A stretch of 64,000 nucleotides of DNA from JANSWP01 sp041941305 (GCA_041941305.1 JBGTQJ010000028.1:51271-115270); one strand, 5' to 3'. Shown: positions 6,953 through 16,366, numbered from the stretch's first letter. Notes: generated by a model from the letters alone, not told the origin. A program made the numbers and translations.

Positions 6953-9400
6953 TTATTCGGTTCTCAAACTTTTAACAGGATTTGCCAGTGCCGCTTTAAT
7001 ACTCTGAAAACTCACCGTTAAAAATGCAATCGCTACTGCCATTGCTCCTGCTAATACAAAAATCCACCAATGTACCTCAATGCGATAGGCAAAATCTGCC
7101 AGCCACTGCTCCATCGAATAATAAGCAATTGGTGAGGCAATGACCAAGGCTATCAAAACCAATTTCAAGAAATCTTTAGACAACATGCCTACGATTCCAG
7201 TTGTAGTGGCACCCAATACTTTTCGGATGCCAATTTCTTTGGTTCTTCTTTCGGCTGTGAAGGCGGCCAAACCAAACAAGCCCAAACAAGCAATGAATAT
7301 GGCACAAAGTGCAGCAAGTGTAAACAAACTGCTTCTTTGACTATCCGCTTCATAAAAATTGGCGATTTGTTCGTCCAGAAAATGGTATTCGAACAAATGG
7401 TCTGGATCGACTGCTTGAAGAATATCGGTCATTTGGGCAATGGTACGCTCCACATTCTTACCCGAAATGCGGGCAGTGAAATAATCAATTGATTGGATTG
7501 GGTTAGTTCTGGAACCAAGTACCAGCGGAGCAATAGGCTCATAAAGTGACTGGAAGTTGAAATTTTCAATAATGCCGATGACATTTGCAGTGACGGGTTC
7601 TTCAAAAACCCGAGCTGAACCATTGTTGATTCGACTAACCAGTCGGACTTCTTGCCCACTGGCTTCCGTGATGCCCAAAGCCTCCGCAGCTTTTTGATTC
7701 AAAATAATAGAAGAAGAATCTGCCAGTCGGTTATCATCAAAACTGCGCCCACTAATCAGCTCTATATCAAAGGTCTTCAGGAAATTCTCATCGCCTCCCA
7801 TAAACCACGGTGTGAAGCCTGGCTGGTCGTATTTTCCCTGAGGGCGAACTTCTGTTTGCAACAGGTTTTTCCACTCTCCAGGAACCCGGCTGCTCACCGA
7901 AACTGACTGTACATCTGGCAATTGTGCATATCCATTTCGAATCGTTTCAAAACCATTGCGCACTTTTCCACTGTTAATATCAACGACCAACAATTGTTCT
8001 TCATTGAAACCCAGGTCACGACTTTGAACAAACTCCATTTGTTTCCAGGCGACCATGGTACCAATAATCATCAAAATAGAAAGCGAAAATTGCAAGACTA
8101 CCAAGCCCTTTCTCAAAAAGCCATATTGCCCCTTTTCACGCTGATGAATTCCTTTTAAAACAACAGAGGGGCGAAATCGGGATAGGTAAACAGAGGGATA
8201 GCTCCCTGCTGCCAAACTCACCAACAACACAACGCCACCAAGCATCGGCAGTATCCAGCCCGAAGCACTGGGGTTCAGCGTCAATTCTTTTCCGGTAAAC
8301 TCATTAAACCAGGGCAATCCCATCTGAACCAATCCCAGGGCCAAGAAAAAAGCCAAAACTGTCAAGACAACAGATTCGGACATAAATCTGGCAAACAATT
8401 GTTTCAAATCTGCCCCAACAACTTTTCGAACACCTACTTCCCGGCTGTAATTGGCAGACCTGGCAGTTGCCAAATTGATGTAATTGATACAAGCAATGCC
8501 CAGAATAAACAAGCCTATTAAACCAAAAATATAGAGGTAAGTATAGGTACTTGGGTTGGCATTGAATCCACGCTGAAATCCTTCTGAGCCAAAATGAATG
8601 TCAGACAAAGCTTGCAAATGAAGGCTTCCTTCGAAGGGTCTATCTTCTCTCGCCCTGGTTTCGGCAAAAGCAGTAAGTTGCTTGCCAATTTGAATTGGGT
8701 CTGCTTCTGGTTGGAGCGTCAGGTAAGTCACCCAATTTTGGGAACCCCAGTCTGATGTCGTTTCCTCATCCCACCAGGGCTGCGCTTCCAGTGTCATATG
8801 AGAAACGAGGGATTCAAACTGCAAATGCGAATTGACTGGGGGCACTTCCATCAATCCAGTTACCAAAAAATCCATCCCTCTGTCCGATTCCAGTGTTTTG
8901 CCCATTGGGTCTTCATCGCCAAAAAGTTTTTTGGACATTTCTGTGGTAAGCACTATTGAATTGGGTTCTTTCAATGCAGAAGCAGGGTCTCCCTCCAACA
9001 AAGGGAAGTCGAACATCCTGAAAAATGAATTTTCCACCGTCAGGAATGGCTGATAAAAGGCTCTTTGATTTTCGGGATTCCGCAATACATATCTCCCAAA
9101 GGCCAACATGCGTGCACTGCTCTCTACCGTTGGTATTTCTTCCCTGGCAGCAACAGCGACATTCAGTGATACCGCTGAAAACTTTTGTTCCCCCTCCTCT
9201 GCAGTTTGACGATGCTGTACAACCCGATAAGTTCTGTCAGCTTTTGAGTGAAAACGATCATAGGTCATTTCATCAATGGCATACAAGCCAATAAACAGGA
9301 AGCAGGCTATCCCAAAGCCCAAACCCAGGATATTTAAAGAAGTGTAGAGTTTTTGACGAGTCAGGGCGCGCCAGGCGATTTTTAAGTTGTTGTAAAGCAT
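6953..9400 (-). CDS. FtsX/MacB-type ABC transporter permease
   Basis: An 815-residue membrane protein with the duplicated FtsX architecture. It has an N-terminal helix (LYTSLNILGLGFGIACFLFIGLYA), a first MacB periplasmic domain (about 50-240), three helices around 290-430, then a second periplasmic domain (about 450-680) and three final helices with the conserved cytoplasmic motif RRTKEIGIRKVLGAT after the first of them. The equivalent motif of the first half, REVGVRKVVGAD, is also present, so both halves are intact. Such proteins transduce ATPase activity to the periplasm in lipoprotein, peptide or antibiotic export. No ATPase gene lies beside it. It is followed by a strong terminator and preceded by a paralogue 119 bp upstream. 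Confidence 0.9.
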   Translation of the reverse strand: MLYNNLKIAWRALTRQKLYTSLNILGLGFGIACFLFIGLYAIDEMTYDRFHSKADRTYRVVQHRQTAEEGEQKFSAVSLNVAVAAREEIPTVESSARMLAFGRYVLRNPENQRAFYQPFLTVENSFFRMFDFPLLEGDPASALKEPNSIVLTTEMSKKLFGDEDPMGKTLESDRGMDFLVTGLMEVPPVNSHLQFESLVSHMTLEAQPWWDEETTSDWGSQNWVTYLTLQPEADPIQIGKQLTAFAETRAREDRPFEGSLHLQALSDIHFGSEGFQRGFNANPSTYTYLYIFGLIGLFILGIACINYINLATARSANYSREVGVRKVVGADLKQLFARFMSESVVLTVLAFFLALGLVQMGLPWFNEFTGKELTLNPSASGWILPMLGGVVLLVSLAAGSYPSVYLSRFRPSVVLKGIHQREKGQYGFLRKGLVVLQFSLSILMIIGTMVAWKQMEFVQSRDLGFNEEQLLVVDINSGKVRNGFETIRNGYAQLPDVQSVSVSSRVPGEWKNLLQTEVRPQGKYDQPGFTPWFMGGDENFLKTFDIELISGRSFDDNRLADSSSIILNQKAAEALGITEASGQEVRLVSRINNGSARVFEEPVTANVIGIIENFNFQSLYEPIAPLVLGSRTNPIQSIDYFTARISGKNVERTIAQMTDILQAVDPDHLFEYHFLDEQIANFYEADSQRSSLFTLAALCAIFIACLGLFGLAAFTAERRTKEIGIRKVLGATTTGIVGMLSKDFLKLVLIALVIASPIAYYSMEQWLADFAYRIEVHWWIFVLAGAMAVAIAFLTVSFQSIKAALANPVKSLRTE

Positions 9401-9468
9401 AATGTTCTTTTATTCGTTTATAGTATTTTTTAGAGGTCAGACTTTGAGACTTCTTATTTAAAAAATTT

Positions 9469-9520
9469 CAACATCACAGCATTGCAGCATCGCAGCATTG
9501 TAGTATTGCAGCATTAATAC
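9469..9520. repeat. Degenerate octamer tandem array
   Basis: About six copies of an 8-bp unit related to CAGCATTG (CAGCATCG, TAGTATTG, CAGCATTA) fill the gap between the two permease genes. A related array lies at 19748-19783, also immediately after the stop of a minus-strand gene. Confidence 0.7.
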
Positions 9521-11919
9521 TACTCACTTCTTAGGCTTTCAATGGGATTCATCAAAGCTGCTTTTACACTTTGAAAACTCACGGTAAAAAAGGCAATGCT
9601 CAATGCGGTACCTCCTGCCAATGCGAACATCCACCACTGCAAATCGATTCGGTAGGCAAAATTGGACAGCCAATCGTTCATGCCGTACCAGGCAATCGGC
9701 AATCCAACGAATAGGGCGATGAAAACCAGTTTTATAAAATCCTTTGACAATAATCCGATTAAATTGCCAACAGAGGCTCCCAGCACTTTTCGAATGCCGA
9801 TTTCCTTGGTTCTTTGCTCTGCTGAAAAAGTAGCGAGTCCCAACAAGCCCAGACAGGAGATGAAAATTGCCAAAAGGGCAAATGCGCCAAAAATGCGTCC
9901 TTGTTGCAGGTCTTTTTGGTGCAATTCGTAAAAATTCTGATCCAGGAACTTTAAATCTGCCAACCAGGATGGGTCAATTTGAGCTACTTCATTTTGAATG
10001 GACTTACTGATTTGTTCCATATTTTGGGGAATCATACGGATGGCAACAAATTGACTGGTCATCCATTTATAAGGCGCAAATTGCAGTACAGCAGGTTCTA
10101 CCTGGGAATGCAAGGATTCGAAATGAAAGTCTTTAACTACACCCAATACCGTTCCCCTCTTTTTGGTATCTCCACCCCAGTATAGTGTTTGTCCCAAGGC
10201 AGCATCAGGAGATTCAAAGCCCTGCATTTTGACTGCTGTCTCATTGAGTACAAAGCCAGCCTCTACATCGCTCGCCAAATCTTTGGACAATGCGCGACCT
10301 GCAATCAATTCATAACCCAGCGTTTCCACAAAATCATTTTCAATGGCATAATTTTCAGTTTGGACAGATTCACCATTGGGGTCGTTGGTTTTGGAAAGTG
10401 GCCAGCTATCGCCGTAAAAGGTAGGCATATTGCTTCCAGCGGAGACATTCAACAGGCCTGGCGTTTTGAGCAATTGCTGTTTCAGCGTTTCAAACTTTTC
10501 TGAAATTTTAGAATTCGCCTGAAAAACGGCAACCTGACTCCCAGCATCTGGTAAAATGCTATTTCTGACAAATTGCATTTGATTGAATACAACCAGCGTA
10601 GCTACCAGAAGAGAAATAGAAGCCGAAAATTGCAACACAACCAACCCTTTTCTGGAAACAGTTGCCATTGAGAGATTGGCGAATTTTCCTTTTAATACTT
10701 CGGCAGGACGAAAGCCGGAAAGAAACAGCGCCGGAAAAATGCCTGCTCCAATTCCAACTAATAGAATTATCCCTATCAAACTGGCATAAATGTATGGTTG
10801 CTGCAAATCGCCTGAATTGAATACTTTACCTGAAATGAGATTAAAAACAGGCAACAACATTTCTCCTACGACCATTGCCAGGGCTCCTGCAAAAAAGGCA
10901 ACCAGCAAAGTTTCTCCCAAAAATTGACGTATCAATTGTCCCCTCCCTGCTCCTACTACCTTGCGAATGCTCACTTCCCGGGCTCGACGGGCAAAACGGG
11001 CTGTGGCATAGTTCACATAATTGATGCAAGCAATCAATAAAACCAATAAGGCAATAGTAGCCAGTAGTTTTATGGTTGCCAGGTTTCCTTTGGAGTTGTC
11101 TCGATTTAGTTTTGATTTGAGGTGAATGTCGAGTAAGGGTTGAATGGCTAGCTGATATTCATTCTGCCAGTTTTCCATATCAGCTCCTACATGCCTTTCG
11201 GCAAACTCAGGCAATTTGGCAACAAATTCATCGGGATCTGCGTCCTTTCGCAATCTGAAGTAGGTATAATTATTTGGCATTTGTTGCCACAGATTGGGCT
11301 TTCCCCACACTTTTGTAAAAGTGGCAAAAGAGGTGGCTACCTCAAATTGGATAGAGGAATTTTGAGGAAAATCTCTAAATACACCTGAAACAACAGAATT
11401 CAGGCTTCCGGTACTACCTATCTCCAGGGTTTGCCCAATGGGGTTTTCTTCTCCAAAAAACTTCTTTGCTGCACTTTCACTCAAAATGACCTCATTAGCC
11501 TTCGTGAAAATCTCTTTAGGATTGCCAGCTAGAAACTCCAGTTTAAAAACATCCACTAAACCGGTATCTACAAAAGCTATTTGATCAAAGAATTTTTGAT
11601 TCTCAAAACGCACCAAAGACTTAAAGCCCTGACTCAAACGCGTCATCGCTTCAATCTCCGGAAAATCATTTTTCAATTCACGCCCAACCGGAAAGGGAGT
11701 CGTTGCAAACGCACCATGTTCCATGTAATTGTCAAAGACCAGGCGATAGATTTGTTCCGGTTCCTCATTGTGCTGATCATAACTCAATTCACTCTGAATA
11801 TAAACCAACATTAACAAACAGCAGGCGATGCTAATAGCTAGACCAGAAATGCTGATGGTAGAATAAAGTCGATGGCGAAATAACTGGCGGAAGGCTATTT
11901 TCAGGTAGTTTTGAAACAT
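9520..11919 (-). CDS. FtsX/MacB-type ABC transporter permease (paralogue)
   Basis: I choose the ATG at 11919 (799 residues, MFQNYLKIAFRQL) because it aligns with the start of the neighbouring permease; a further 21 codons upstream look non-genic. The fold is the same as in its neighbour: helix at 21-45, MacB periplasmic domain, three helices with REVSIRKVVGAG, second periplasmic domain, and a terminal three-helix set with QRTKEIGIRKVLGAS. The two proteins share clear similarity throughout, for example in their C-termini (SIKAALANPVKSLRTE against SVKAALMNPIESLRSE), indicating a tandem duplication. No ATPase gene or periplasmic adaptor gene is adjacent. Such orphan permease runs are common in Bacteroidota. 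Confidence 0.9.
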   Translation of the reverse strand: MFQNYLKIAFRQLFRHRLYSTISISGLAISIACCLLMLVYIQSELSYDQHNEEPEQIYRLVFDNYMEHGAFATTPFPVGRELKNDFPEIEAMTRLSQGFKSLVRFENQKFFDQIAFVDTGLVDVFKLEFLAGNPKEIFTKANEVILSESAAKKFFGEENPIGQTLEIGSTGSLNSVVSGVFRDFPQNSSIQFEVATSFATFTKVWGKPNLWQQMPNNYTYFRLRKDADPDEFVAKLPEFAERHVGADMENWQNEYQLAIQPLLDIHLKSKLNRDNSKGNLATIKLLATIALLVLLIACINYVNYATARFARRAREVSIRKVVGAGRGQLIRQFLGETLLVAFFAGALAMVVGEMLLPVFNLISGKVFNSGDLQQPYIYASLIGIILLVGIGAGIFPALFLSGFRPAEVLKGKFANLSMATVSRKGLVVLQFSASISLLVATLVVFNQMQFVRNSILPDAGSQVAVFQANSKISEKFETLKQQLLKTPGLLNVSAGSNMPTFYGDSWPLSKTNDPNGESVQTENYAIENDFVETLGYELIAGRALSKDLASDVEAGFVLNETAVKMQGFESPDAALGQTLYWGGDTKKRGTVLGVVKDFHFESLHSQVEPAVLQFAPYKWMTSQFVAIRMIPQNMEQISKSIQNEVAQIDPSWLADLKFLDQNFYELHQKDLQQGRIFGAFALLAIFISCLGLLGLATFSAEQRTKEIGIRKVLGASVGNLIGLLSKDFIKLVFIALFVGLPIAWYGMNDWLSNFAYRIDLQWWMFALAGGTALSIAFFTVSFQSVKAALMNPIESLRSE

Positions 11920-12061
11920 GGCAGCTCTGTTTCCAGGTAGAAAACAAGGCATGTGCCAAGAAAGTAAACACTTAATAATCAATCATTTAAACTGAATTTC
12001 ATTCCGCTTCCATTTATATATTATCCAAAAATGAACGGTGGGTGTTTGAAAATGAACGGTC

Positions 12062-12136
12062 GGATATTGCCCTCGCAGACCTCCCAACCTCCTCTCCAAA
12101 GGAGTCCCTTTGGGAAAAGGAGGAGTAGCCGCCCGC
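12062..12136. repeat. Dispersed repeat, second copy inverted at 52905-52977
   Basis: A roughly 70-bp segment built around CCAACCTCCTCTCC and AGGAGTCCCTTTGGG. It recurs in opposite orientation at 52905-52977 with only a few mismatches. It is itself partly palindromic (CCTCC and AGGAGG arms). Two copies 40 kb apart between unrelated genes suggest a mobile or REP-like unit. Confidence 0.65.
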
Positions 12137-12217
12137 TGAAGGCAATGTTAATTGATTCTAAAACACGTAACAAACCATGTCTCCGATAGGGACATGGTGG
12201 CTTTAAATTCGAAGTCA

Positions 12218-12237
12218 CGCCGCAACAAGTTGCGGCG
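12218..12237. repeat. Short GC-rich palindrome
   Basis: CGCCGCAAC (12218-12226) and GTTGCGGCG (12229-12237) form a perfect 9-bp stem with a two-base loop. There is no T-run directly after it on either strand, so it looks REP-like and not like a terminator. Confidence 0.55.
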
Positions 12238-12249
12238 AAATTATTTTTT

Positions 12250-12311
12250 AGAAGGAGATGTTTTTAAAACTTTGCTTCTTTGCTTACAAAGTTTTAAAAA
12301 CATCTCCTTCT
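12250..12311. repeat. Perfect 25-bp inverted repeat
   Basis: The arms at 12250-12274 and 12287-12311 are exact reverse complements (beginning AGAAGGAGATG) around a 12-base loop. A stem this long and perfect must be recent or maintained. On the minus strand, T-rich sequence follows it, so it could act as a secondary terminator downstream of the 12573-14903 gene. Confidence 0.75.
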
Positions 12312-12444
12312 ATAGAATTTTCTTCGGTGGGTTTAGCCGCCGAAGGTCTTTTGATCCTCCCTACTCCTACTGGGCTTCCGCTGAAAAGTACTTTTTCAAG
12401 CGGAAGTCTTAATAACCTTTCTGTAGGTTTAGAGAATTTTTTTA

Positions 12445-12565
12445 AGGTGATGCCTTGAGCAATTGGAGTTGAGGGAAGAAGAAGGTGTTGCCTTAAAAAT
12501 TTACCCTGATTTTTTTTGAGGCAACACCTTTTGCTCTACACAAATCTTAGCTCAAGGCATCACCT
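12445..12565. repeat. Nested palindrome after the E1/nitroreductase gene
   Basis: Outer arms AGGTGATGCCTTGAGC (12445-12460) and GCTCAAGGCATCACCT (12550-12565) are exact reverse complements and enclose inner arms AAGGTGTTGCCT (12482-12493) and AGGCAACACCTT (12519-12530). The outer and inner arms resemble each other (GGTGNTGCCT). It starts 8 bp beyond the stop of the minus-strand gene, so it is likely to act as that operon's transcript end. A small non-autonomous element with terminal inverted repeats is an alternative reading. Confidence 0.65.
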
Positions 12566-12572
12566 CAAATAA

Positions 12573-14903
12573 TCAAAGTGAGAAATGCTGCTTTTCCATA
12601 ACTGCTGATTCTTCATTTCTTTTAACTGGGCTTCCACAAAAAAGTACCTTGTTAAGAGGAATTCTCAGGGATCTAATTTTAGGTGGAGTAGCCACCCCAA
12701 AGCGGAAAAACATCAGTCGAAAATGCCCTGTATTTTTAGGAAATATTTTATTAAATCTATCTCGCAAATCTAAAAGGATCTTTTTCTCAACTGGATTAAA
12801 TATTTTCCCTTCTTCAGACTCCAACATTTCAAACATATAAATTAAGGCAGTCATAGGATGTAAGGACAATCCCATTTCGGTTGCTTTTAACCACATGTGT
12901 TCTATTCCCATTCCACCAGTGAGCTTATCTGCGGATCGATCACCTTTGGAACAAATAAGACCAACACCAGAAGATGAAATAATAGCTTCCTCAGAAATCT
13001 CATTCAATCGTTGACCTCCATTTAATTTCCGCAAAAACCTGGCAACATCAGGTCTTGAAAGCAATTTTACACCTGCTTCCTGATTGGCAGTTAATTCCAA
13101 TGTAGAAATGTCTATTCCACTACCCGATTTTAGAGCTTCTTCTTTCGTCCATCGCAATTCAGACATTAACTCTTGATGTAGCTCCTCACATAAGAATCGT
13201 ATTCTATCACCTTCTCCCAAAATAGGTGCAATTTTTTTTAGAATATCCTCCTCTGTCACTACCTGTAGTTCACAATTGTATTGGATAGCAATACTTTTTA
13301 GACATTGAATTTTGGATTTTTCAAGAGGGATTCGTGTAGTTATTTTCCGATTTGTTACTCTATGTCTTAATTGGGGAAATAGAACTTTAGATTCATTCAA
13401 TTGGAGGTTGGGAGTTTTTTCAAAAGATAAGCGGGCAACAATATTAGGCTTCTCTAATAAAGGAAAGGATTCTAAATTCACTCTTAACCCAAACCTTGCA
13501 GCTGCAATTTCCATATTTTTTATAGCTGCTCCTATTGCGATATATGCTCCAGAATGTGTTGAGTCAAACAAACTAAAGGTTTCTGATCGGTCCATATCAT
13601 GAAGAACCCACAAGAATGGCTCATCATAAATAAACTTCCAAGGCTGACAATTCCCCGGTGAAGGTGCAAGTATTCCATAAGAAACTATCTTTTCAATAAA
13701 TTCAGGGCAATTATTAATCTTTACCTTGTAGTTGTTCTCCTCAGTTTGTTGTTCAATTTCTTTTGGTATTTCATTATTGCTTGTATCTACACTATTGTAC
13801 TGGTCATCCCTAAGGATCATATCCAGATCAATAAATTTTCTTCCTGAACTAAGCTTTTTCCCAAGCCCCAATCTTCTTATTGCTGCACATATAGTTGCCC
13901 CACCAAGGGTAACTTCTGAACCCAATTGAGGATAGGTGGATATCGTTTTTTCAACTTCTAAAAAAGAGGCACCTAATTTTGGGGTAAACGTTTCTAATCC
14001 AACAATAGGTAGAGCATATTTTATTTTATCCTCGCTACTTAAATTAGCTGGGATATCTGAATATTTTATGTTTCCCAACAAACCATGAAACAATTTCCGC
14101 TTAGGTTCCAAATCAAACCGCTCAACATCCAGCATACCCCGATCACTGGTTTCCATCAATACCGGCAAATTCAAAGAACGAGCTTTTTCGCGAATAAGAA
14201 TCTTCATTCTAATTTCATCACATTCTTCGATTACCAAATCCAGTTTTGGAGTACCTTTGAAGAAATCGTCAATGTTATCCTCTGTGATTCCAGTATTGAA
14301 TATTGAAATGTTGGCATAAGGGTTTTGTTCATATATTTGTCGAGCTGCCAAAGTCGTTTTTGGTATTCCAATATCGAAAATTCCTGCACGAATCCGGTTC
14401 ATATTTGATAGCTCAAGATCGTCAAAGTCAGCTAGTTTTAGATTCCCGTATATGCCTTCTAATGCGATGGTATTGGCAATAGCATTCCCCACTGACAAAC
14501 CGACAATACCTATACACAATTGAGACAGTTTTTTTTGTTCCTCTTCAGTTAACTTATATTTATTTCTGTTCAACCTTAATTCATTAAACTCCATTTCAGG
14601 TAGAATATGAACCAATGATCCAGACCAGGGGTAATACACCCAATTCCCATAATCTTGTAGTGGAGCTTCACTAGTTATTCTTTGGATTTCCCGATTAATA
14701 AAAGATTCTGCAAAAGATTCTTTTTTTTGATGGGGATTTCTGGTTTTTACCAGATCTACAAGTTGATCTTTGATAGTATCAAATACTCTCCAAACCTTTC
14801 CAGAATTTAATAATTCCAGATAACTTTCTTTGTCAGTTAATTTCTTCGCACTAAATATTTGTGGATTGAAATGATTATTATGTTCTTTAGTCAAATATGT
14901 CAT
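12573..14903 (-). CDS. E1-like (ThiF-type) adenylyltransferase fused to a nitroreductase (Rv1355c-like)
   Basis: A 776-residue two-domain protein. After an N-terminal 110-residue region comes an E1/ThiF/MoeB domain (about 115-340) with the nucleotide-binding loop GLSVGN (135-140) and the hallmark DFDDLELSNMNR (159-170), whose Asp, Asn and Arg contact ATP. No CxxC zinc pairs are visible. The second half (about 400-700) is an FMN-dependent nitroreductase-like domain beginning with APSPGNCQPWKF (413-424). This fusion matches the family named after mycobacterial Rv1355c, of unknown function. E1-like plus nitroreductase is also the logic of azole-forming RiPP pathways (adenylation, then flavin oxidation). 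It is the last gene of a five-gene minus-strand operon beside a short peptide gene, which supports a biosynthetic role (inference). Confidence 0.8.
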   Translation of the reverse strand: MTYLTKEHNNHFNPQIFSAKKLTDKESYLELLNSGKVWRVFDTIKDQLVDLVKTRNPHQKKESFAESFINREIQRITSEAPLQDYGNWVYYPWSGSLVHILPEMEFNELRLNRNKYKLTEEEQKKLSQLCIGIVGLSVGNAIANTIALEGIYGNLKLADFDDLELSNMNRIRAGIFDIGIPKTTLAARQIYEQNPYANISIFNTGITEDNIDDFFKGTPKLDLVIEECDEIRMKILIREKARSLNLPVLMETSDRGMLDVERFDLEPKRKLFHGLLGNIKYSDIPANLSSEDKIKYALPIVGLETFTPKLGASFLEVEKTISTYPQLGSEVTLGGATICAAIRRLGLGKKLSSGRKFIDLDMILRDDQYNSVDTSNNEIPKEIEQQTEENNYKVKINNCPEFIEKIVSYGILAPSPGNCQPWKFIYDEPFLWVLHDMDRSETFSLFDSTHSGAYIAIGAAIKNMEIAAARFGLRVNLESFPLLEKPNIVARLSFEKTPNLQLNESKVLFPQLRHRVTNRKITTRIPLEKSKIQCLKSIAIQYNCELQVVTEEDILKKIAPILGEGDRIRFLCEELHQELMSELRWTKEEALKSGSGIDISTLELTANQEAGVKLLSRPDVARFLRKLNGGQRLNEISEEAIISSSGVGLICSKGDRSADKLTGGMGIEHMWLKATEMGLSLHPMTALIYMFEMLESEEGKIFNPVEKKILLDLRDRFNKIFPKNTGHFRLMFFRFGVATPPKIRSLRIPLNKVLFCGSPVKRNEESAVMEKQHFSL

Positions 14904-14993
14904 AATATTAAGGTTGATAATTAATTCGTAACATTATTGTTATTGAAAGATGAACTTTAAAACTCTTTTATCAACTTGGATAGTTCAACACCG

Positions 14994-15106
14994 GGTTTGA
15001 GAAACTTGTGTTTGGCCGGTGTAGAGCCAAGTTTCTTAAACCTTGGAAATTCAAGGTTTAAGAAACTTCTCCTCCCCTTTTAGCCTCACTGAAAGTTTCT
15101 CAAACC
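14994..15106. repeat. Nested inverted repeat between operon genes
   Basis: The outer arms GGTTTGAGAAACTT (14994-15007) and AAGTTTCTCAAACC (15093-15106) are exact reverse complements. The inner arms (15029-15045 and 15052-15068) form a perfect 17-bp stem around six bases. The core words AGAAACTT/AAGTTTCT recur in all four arms, as in a small palindromic mobile element. It sits in the 218-bp gap between the Fe/2-oxoglutarate enzyme and the E1/nitroreductase gene and could reduce read-through to the latter. Confidence 0.7.
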
Positions 15107-15121
15107 ACCCTAATTCAATCC

Positions 15122-16366
15122 TCAGTTAAGGATCTTTTCAAAAGCCGGTGCAATTCGATTGTGTCCAAAACGATCTTCTCCTCTGGCCTGGAAACATGCG
15201 GTGCGATCGAGTGGCCATTGTACAAGACCTTCTGGCGTAGAAAGCGGTTCATAGTCCATGTTGGGAAGTACCTTGACATCATTGCTGGTATATCGTCCTG
15301 CTAGCGCCATACGTGGTACATTAGTCGAATTCGCAGTAGAGGAATGCATGTTTGCAGAGGAGAATATGACGAATTGACCAGCTTTCATTTCCATGTCTAC
15401 AAGTTCATAATCTTCGAAGTAATTAGGATGAAGTCTCGTGAATTCATGGAATGCCATTTGCCACTTAGTAAAGATGTTACTTTGAAACAGCATAATACGA
15501 AGAACCTGGTCTACCACTTCTTTGGGTTTGTCGTGGAGAAACCCGACCAGATCATCAAACATATCGTGTGAAAATTTCTCAAGTGCTCCATCTATGAAAC
15601 TGCCCCGTAGAAAGCGTAGACAAGAGTTTTTAATTGAGACATCTTCTAAAGCAATCCATACGGTCAGTTGGATCATATTATCGTCAATATCTATGGTTGT
15701 TGGAACCAGTTTCTGTCGCTTGCCATGTTCACGAAACGCAGCTGTTTGATGCCAGAATGTTCCAGGATTTCCAGGTGCGGATTCAAAACATTGGGTTCGC
15801 CAACACAATATGTCATTGCCAATAAGTGAAGCTAATTTGTCAGTAATTTCAGGACGACAATATACTTCGCGAAGCCGGGGATCAAATAGGGCGTGATAAA
15901 GCCCCGCAGCATTGATCTTCCACGCATTATTTCTTTTGAAAATCGCTTTGATTTCGTCGGGGAAAACGCTTTTTCCATCAAAGTCATTTTGATACTGGTT
16001 CAACAAATAGCCACGTAGATCAGTGGCTTCTGAAGGCGAAAGAACGGTGAATGGACCTGCAATTCCACCGTACCGGAAGGCTGTGACTTCTTCTTCGGTC
16101 ATGGCATACCGCCCGAGATCATTTTTCGGTGCGCTGCGCAGATGCAAAGTTTTGGATGCAGATGTAGTAGGATTACTTACTCCATTGTTTTTGTTCTTGT
16201 CGAGCATCCCTTTGGAAAGGGCACGGAATTCTGCGTATTTCTCGACTGCTTTTATTAGGTCTCGCATTTGCCTGAGTTCCTTGTCCTTCAATTGAATGGC
16301 AGCGGCATGCTCTTCGATTGGAGTAAAACTCTCAAGCATTCGTTGTAAATTGGAAAGTGTTTTCAT
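15122..16366 (-). CDS. SyrB2-like Fe(II)/2-oxoglutarate enzyme (PhyH superfamily), possible halogenase
   Basis: I use the ATG at 16366 (414 residues) because it has an A-rich leader and starts a clear helix; a GTG at 16429 is possible. Residues 1-85 form a charged helical extension with a Ser/Thr/Asn-rich linker. From about residue 88 the protein is a PhyH-type double-stranded beta-helix. ILCWRTQCFE, GTFWHQTAAF, LTVWIALEDVSIKNSCLRF and EMKAGQFVIFSSANMHSS follow, from memory, the order and wording of the syringomycin halogenase SyrB2. The metal motif is His206-Gln207-Thr208 (codons 15743-15751): the usual Asp/Glu of HxD/E is Thr. His341 and Arg358 (2-oxoglutarate contact) are kept. Loss of the carboxylate is the signature of Fe/2OG halogenases, where Ala or Gly is usual, so chlorination is possible. 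An inactive or altered oxygenase is the alternative. No carrier-protein gene is nearby. Confidence 0.7.
   Translation of the reverse strand: MKTLSNLQRMLESFTPIEEHAAAIQLKDKELRQMRDLIKAVEKYAEFRALSKGMLDKNKNNGVSNPTTSASKTLHLRSAPKNDLGRYAMTEEEVTAFRYGGIAGPFTVLSPSEATDLRGYLLNQYQNDFDGKSVFPDEIKAIFKRNNAWKINAAGLYHALFDPRLREVYCRPEITDKLASLIGNDILCWRTQCFESAPGNPGTFWHQTAAFREHGKRQKLVPTTIDIDDNMIQLTVWIALEDVSIKNSCLRFLRGSFIDGALEKFSHDMFDDLVGFLHDKPKEVVDQVLRIMLFQSNIFTKWQMAFHEFTRLHPNYFEDYELVDMEMKAGQFVIFSSANMHSSTANSTNVPRMALAGRYTSNDVKVLPNMDYEPLSTPEGLVQWPLDRTACFQARGEDRFGHNRIAPAFEKILN

Larger units (their letters stand above)
11920..12572. other. 650-bp palindrome-rich intergenic region
   Basis: No supportable gene. The region holds two half-related copies of a GAACGGTSGG motif (near 12031 and 12054; a relative occurs near 19690), a dispersed repeat at 12062-12136, and three strong inverted repeats annotated separately. 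Its density of stem-loops is far above that of ordinary spacers in the window. Confidence 0.6.

Noticed and set aside
7652..9294. Several plus-strand frames of 73-89 residues
   Set aside because: All are antisense to the permease gene, whose two FtsX halves are intact.
12152..12458. Two overlapping small frames in the palindrome cluster
   Set aside because: They run through inverted repeats in two frames at once and have no protein-like composition.
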